In this document: piece after piece, positions 60,970 to 64,000 of the stretch
Numbering within the stretch: the stretch's first letter is position 1
Layout: each line of letters begins with the position of its first letter
Assembly (NCBI GenBank): GCA_945867665.1
Contig: CAMBIR010000001.1
Span: forward strand, 94,168 to 158,167
Length of the DNA: 64,000 bases
From: an uncultured Bacillota bacterium
GTDB taxonomy: Bacteria > Bacillota_I > Bacilli_A > RF39 > UBA660
Direction of reading: 5' to 3'
Position numbers and translations under genes: made by a program
The notes under the pieces: model-generated
Told to the model about the DNA's origin: nothing
Databases searched by the model: none
What the model saw: only the letters and a program-made list of their open reading frames with translations

Positions 60970-61965
60970 ATGCAAAAGCAAAAGAAAATAACAACACTAT
61001 TATTGCTTCTTCTAATTAATATCATGATTCCTTTCAATGTCTTTGCTTATTCAGATTATATTATTGCTGGTGGTCAAAATGTTGGAATTGAATTAAAAAG
61101 TAATGGTGTATTGATTGTTGGCACTTATAAAATTGGAGAAATTGACCCAGCAAGGGATGCTTCTTTACAAAAAGGAGATAAAATAACACATATTAATCAA
61201 AAGGAAGTTCATTCTATCGAAGAGATGCTTGATGCACTAGATTCAAGAGTAGATAAATTAGAAATGGAAATTACCTATAAAAGAGGAAGTTCTACTTATC
61301 ACACAATTCTTACTTTAGTAGAAGATGAAAATAATGTTTTTAAAACTGGACTTTATGTAAAAGATAGTATTAATGGCGTCGGAACGCTGACATTTATTGA
61401 TCCTAATACTAAAATTTATGGTGCCCTAGGACATGAAATTATCGAGTCAACAACAGGACAGAGATTAGAAATGAAAGACGGAAAAATTTATCATTCTACA
61501 GTTACAGGAATCACTAGGTCTGATGATGGAAATCCAGGAGAAAAAAATGCCAAATATGATGTTAATGAAGTGTATGGAAATATTAAAAAAAATAGTACTT
61601 CTGGTATTTTTGGTACTTATACTAGTGAACTTCCTGATAAAAGGGCATATAAAGTTGCCCACGAGAAGGATATTCAATTAGGAAATGCTTCTATCTTAAC
61701 CGTAATATCCGGTAATGAAGTGGAAGAATTTAAAATTAACATTTTAAAACTGATGAAAAAAGACAAGAAGAATAAAAATATTTTATTTGAAGTAACAGAT
61801 GAAAGATTACTTCAAAGTGCTGGTGGAATTGTTCAGGGGATGAGTGGAAGTCCAATTATTCAAGGAGATAAAATTATTGGGGCTGTTACTCACGTGGTTG
61901 TTGATGATTGTAAAAAAGGATATGGTATTTTTATTGAAAATATGTTAGAAGAAGCAGAAAATTAA
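60970..61965 (+). CDS. spoIVB: SpoIVB, sporulation signalling serine protease
   Basis: Secreted by the forespore to trigger pro-sigma-K processing. 331 aa: membrane/signal segment (about 8-27), PDZ domain (about 45-115: IDPARDASLQKGDKITHIN) and S55 peptidase domain with catalytic His in YGALGHEI and Ser in GIVQGMSGSPIIQ, and GYGIFIENML at the end. AAGGAG before ATG 60970 sets the start. The 60758-60960 region has no gene. Converges with thyA. Partner SpoIVFB/sigma-K genes are not in view. Confidence 0.96.
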   Translation: MQKQKKITTLLLLLLINIMIPFNVFAYSDYIIAGGQNVGIELKSNGVLIVGTYKIGEIDPARDASLQKGDKITHINQKEVHSIEEMLDALDSRVDKLEMEITYKRGSSTYHTILTLVEDENNVFKTGLYVKDSINGVGTLTFIDPNTKIYGALGHEIIESTTGQRLEMKDGKIYHSTVTGITRSDDGNPGEKNAKYDVNEVYGNIKKNSTSGIFGTYTSELPDKRAYKVAHEKDIQLGNASILTVISGNEVEEFKINILKLMKKDKKNKNILFEVTDERLLQSAGGIVQGMSGSPIIQGDKIIGAVTHVVVDDCKKGYGIFIENMLEEAEN

Positions 61966-62002
61966 AAAAAGTTCCACTAGAAAAATTCTAGTGAACTTTT
62001 TT
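61964..62002. terminator. Bidirectional terminator between spoIVB and thyA
   Basis: AAAAAGTTC.ACTAGAA and TTCTAGTGAACTTTTTT form a near-perfect stem with A and T runs outside. Confidence 0.88.
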
Positions 62003-62903
62003 ATTTTGCTATAGGGAAATGAATTTTACCATGATGTTTGTAGTTTAAGATTTTAACATCTTTACAATTTTTAGAATTATCATAAGCAAAAAAGTCTGTT
62101 ATTTCTGGATTTAGCCATAATTCAGGTGCTTTAAAATCGCCTAAATTATCCATTCTTCGTATTTGCTCTTCGATTTTCGATATTTGATTGATATAAATAT
62201 GAGCATCTTTAATGCTCCAGTCTAAAGTCCCTGGAGTAAGGTTACAGGTTTTTGCTAGCATATTTACTAAGGTCGCATACTGTGTTACATTGAATGGTAA
62301 ACCAAGAGGCACATCACAACTTCTTTGATGAACCCACGCGTTTAATTTGCCATCAGTTACATCCCATTCACTTGACCAAACACAAGATGGTAATACCGCC
62401 GTATCTAAAAATTCATCTTGCCATAAGCTTAAAACCATTCTTCTGTCTTCTGGATAATTTTTAATTTTATCGATTAATTTTTCTGTTAAATGATAATGAT
62501 TAACAATCCAGCCATAGGCTGTTCCAATCGTGTGTGCCCACTCTTTCCCGTAGTTTTTGGTAATTTCTTTTTTTTCTAAAACTCCATCTTTAGTTTTAAT
62601 ATTTTGCTCTGCTTTCCATAATCCATCTTCACCAATTTCCCATTCATCCCAAATGTGAATTCCTCTTTCTTGTAACCAACGCACATCATTACTTTGAGCC
62701 TGATAAATCCAAAGCATTTCTAAAATAGCTTGTTTAAAAAATAATTGTTTTGTTGTTAAAACCGGATATTCTTCTTCAAGATTAAATTGAAAATGATAAG
62801 AAGGAATCTTAATTGTATTGATTCCCGTTCTATTTTGAACTTCCCTTCCTTCTGTTAAAATTTTTTTACATAATTTTAAATATTCATAATCCCACTTTGA
62901 CAT
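62001..62903 (-). CDS. thyA: Thymidylate synthase
   Basis: Makes dTMP from dUMP with methylene-tetrahydrofolate. 300 aa; catalytic Cys in VLPSCVWSSEW, phosphate-binding QRSCDVPLGLPFNVTQYA and the dUMP site KDAHIYINQ are present. The Cys motif is LPSC rather than the usual LPPC, and the segment after it (VWSSEWDVTDGKL) differs from HTFFQFYV of the E. coli type, as in a subgroup of bacterial ThyA. No folA next to it. Confidence 0.92.
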   Translation of the reverse strand: MSKWDYEYLKLCKKILTEGREVQNRTGINTIKIPSYHFQFNLEEEYPVLTTKQLFFKQAILEMLWIYQAQSNDVRWLQERGIHIWDEWEIGEDGLWKAEQNIKTKDGVLEKKEITKNYGKEWAHTIGTAYGWIVNHYHLTEKLIDKIKNYPEDRRMVLSLWQDEFLDTAVLPSCVWSSEWDVTDGKLNAWVHQRSCDVPLGLPFNVTQYATLVNMLAKTCNLTPGTLDWSIKDAHIYINQISKIEEQIRRMDNLGDFKAPELWLNPEITDFFAYDNSKNCKDVKILNYKHHGKIHFPIAK

Positions 62904-63039
62904 TTTTTTTCTTTCCTTTCTTATTTTTTTATTCTCTTTCTTTCATTTTAACATAAAAAAATAAGGAATTTTTTAGAGTTTACTAATAAAGTACATTTCA
63001 ATAAAAAAAAGCCTTATCATTAAGACTTTTGTATACACA

Positions 63040-63115
63040 TGGTGCTGAAAACAGGACTCGAACCTGCGACCTATTGATTACGAATCAATTGCTCTACCAT
63101 CTGAGCCATTTCAGC
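63040..63115 (-). tRNA. tRNA-Thr (anticodon CGT)
   Basis: Acceptor GCTGAAA/TTTCAGC, D arm TGGCTCAGATGGTAGAGC, anticodon loop TTCGTAA, T arm GTTCGAGTC, encoded CCA. Reads ACG. Confidence 0.97.
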
Positions 63116-63154
63116 ATAATTAGATTATATCACTAGCCTATCAAAAAAATCAAT

Positions 63155-63203
63155 CAAAAAGAAAGAGAAATCTGAATTTTTTATTCAAACTTCTCTTTTT
63201 TTT
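63155..63203 (-). terminator. Terminator of the bacteriocin operon
   Basis: On the minus strand AGAGAA.TTTGAAT and ATTCAGA.TTCTCT form a stem followed by TTCTTTTT, directly after the second bacteriocin peptide gene. Confidence 0.8.
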
Positions 63204-63357
63204 AACAATATCTGCCACTTACGGCTCTTCTAATGGCTGACCCAACAGCTTGTCCTACATTAAACATTACTGATACAGTACGCATCATAGCGTTTAATAA
63301 GGCACTGCTAAATCCTCCTTTTATTTGTAACATTTCTTCTTTTTTTAATTCTGTCAT
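63202..63357 (-). CDS. Double-glycine-leader bacteriocin peptide 2 (51 aa)
   Basis: A small gene with AAAGGAG before ATG 63357. The leader MTELKKEEMLQIKGG is of the ComC/class II type (Leu/Glu pattern ending Gly-Gly). The mature part of 36 residues starts FSSALLNAMMRTV, contains the helix-packing motif GQAVGSAI and is cationic at the end (IRRAVSGRYC). Processing by a C39-peptidase ABC transporter is expected. It is the last gene of the operon; the pair with peptide 1 suggests a two-peptide bacteriocin. Confidence 0.82.
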   Translation of the reverse strand: MTELKKEEMLQIKGGFSSALLNAMMRTVSVMFNVGQAVGSAIRRAVSGRYC

Positions 63358-63381
63358 ACCCTTTTTCTCCTTTCTTATGGT

Positions 63382-63525
63382 TTAGTTATTGCATTTTTTA
63401 GGATTCATCAGCCCATCAATGATGCCAATAATGAAGGATGCTGCGGCACCAATTCCGGCCATTAAGCCCCAGTTTACTGCGCCTCCTTTGACTTCCATTA
63501 ATTCTTTGTTTTCCATTTTTTGCAT
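63382..63525 (-). CDS. Double-glycine-leader bacteriocin peptide 1 (47 aa)
   Basis: AAAGGAG before ATG 63525. Leader MQKMENKELMEVKGG; mature part of 32 residues AVNWGLMAGIGAAASF..., hydrophobic and glycine-rich with GxxxG-like spacing, then the polar end NPKKCNN. This is the pattern of class IIb (Blp-like) bacteriocins. 24 bases before the second peptide gene. No immunity gene is visible between them; it may lie outside the window. Confidence 0.82.
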   Translation of the reverse strand: MQKMENKELMEVKGGAVNWGLMAGIGAAASFIIGIIDGLMNPKKCNN

Positions 63526-63539
63526 ATTTATGCTCCTTT

Positions 63540-63962
63540 CTATTCTTTAAAATATTCCATTATTTTTTTCTTCTTTTGAGGAATTTTTATGAGCAAATGA
63601 TATCCTTCTTTTTGATAGTTTTTTTCTAAATTGATTATTTCCAAGTAACATTTTTGATAATTAATATTATTTAGGTAAGTAATTTTATTGTCTTGTTTGA
63701 TTACTTTGTATTGATACTCTTTTTTTTCAATGATTATTTTTTCATTTGTTGTTATGTTAGAAACCTCCTTTTCCGGAATGAGTACCTCAAGATAAAATAA
63801 GGAGTTTTTGATTATTATTTCGGAGTGAAGTTGAATATAATTTTGATAAGTATAGGTATTCATTCCATATATGATATACATTATTAAAATAATTACGTTT
63901 AAAATAAAGATATAAATGAAAAAATTACATTTTTTATTTAAGATATAATAAGTATCAATCAT
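63540..63962 (-). CDS. Short HlyD-like protein of the bacteriocin operon
   Basis: 140 aa with one N-terminal membrane helix (about 13-33) and an outer part containing a lipoyl/barrel-sandwich-like stretch (YLEVLIPEKEVSNITTNEKIIIEKKEYQYKVI). It resembles a much reduced bacteriocin export accessory protein (HlyD/MesE type, normally over 400 aa and with a coiled coil). Its ATG overlaps the stop of the upstream gene (ATGA) and the bacteriocin peptides follow. Assignment is tentative. Confidence 0.55.
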   Translation of the reverse strand: MIDTYYILNKKCNFFIYIFILNVIILIMYIIYGMNTYTYQNYIQLHSEIIIKNSLFYLEVLIPEKEVSNITTNEKIIIEKKEYQYKVIKQDNKITYLNNINYQKCYLEIINLEKNYQKEGYHLLIKIPQKKKKIMEYFKE

Positions 63963-64000
63963 ATAATCTCTCCTTCAATAGATGGTTTATTTTTTTTGTT
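63959..64000 (-). CDS. C-terminal end of an unknown gene (runs off the right edge)
   Basis: Thirteen codons ending NKPSIEGEII and a TGA that overlaps the ATG of the HlyD-like gene. In such operons the next gene is often the peptidase-containing ABC transporter, but this is only inferred from position. Confidence 0.5.
   Translation of the reverse strand, partial: NKKNKPSIEGEII

Noticed and set aside
1-64000. Mollicutes-type alternative genetic code
   Set aside because: Conserved Trp positions in ribosomal proteins and SecY are TGG, and TGA acts as a stop (e.g. at 63959-63961); no internal TGA is needed in any gene.

Overview
The window reads as chromosome from an AT-rich (about 30 % G+C by eye), endospore-forming, Gram-positive-type bacterium of the Bacillota, most like the Bacilli/Erysipelotrichia-type gut lineages with small genomes. 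Evidence: canonical AGGAGG ribosome-binding sites, TGG for Trp and TGA as stop, a zinc-type S14 and zinc-lid Adk, a PBP5-type carboxypeptidase, and many sporulation genes: an alpha/beta SASP, spoVAC/D/E, a STAS protein plus sporulation sigma factor behind two Spo0A-box-like sites, gerM, gerE, spoIIIAH, cotE, cotJ and spoIVB. No rRNA, insertion sequence or CRISPR array was found.

Layout. 1-8 kb: thiI, a SASP, a small membrane protein, ruvA-ddl, a FemAB-type bridge enzyme and a GH25 lysozyme. 8-16 kb: dacA, a surface protein with two tandem Cys-rich domains, and an MMPL exporter with its partner protein and a divergent TetR regulator. 16-17.6 kb: a type III toxin-antitoxin locus (two 49-nt pseudoknot repeats, internal terminator, apparently shortened toxin) and a ZIP metal transporter. 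17.6-31.8 kb: sporulation genes (spoVA, spoIIA-like, gerM, gerE, spoIIIAH, cotE) mixed with holA, mutL, an SPFH/NfeD pair and tRNA-Arg. 31.9-45.7 kb: one long S10-spc-alpha ribosomal superoperon, transcribed leftward from a good promoter with a structured leader. It lacks rpmD (L30) and map. 45.8-52 kb: the yfmH/yfmF M16 pair, deoD and ftsK/spoIIIE. 52-54.7 kb: a small accessory island of three unknown genes and a frameshifted DUF1016 nuclease. 54.7-63 kb: comEC-comEA, a DUF1540 peptide, xerD, tRNA-Ser, a cotJA-cotJB fusion with cotJC, yigZ, spoIVB, thyA and tRNA-Thr. 63.2-64 kb: the end of a bacteriocin operon with two double-glycine-leader peptides and a short HlyD-like protein.

How the genes fit together. 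Most of the window is core growth (translation, secretion, cell wall, DNA repair) with sporulation genes scattered singly or in small operons. The accessory parts are few and compact. Three stand out: (1) the type III toxin-antitoxin locus, where the two RNA repeats show compensatory changes in the pseudoknot stem; (2) the surface protein at 9.3-11.2 kb, whose repeated domains end in an oddly GC-rich tract resembling the variable region of a diversity-generating retroelement target, with no reverse transcriptase in the window; (3) the bacteriocin peptides at the right edge. The spoIIA-like operon is also unusual because no anti-sigma factor gene (spoIIAB) lies between the STAS protein and the sigma factor.
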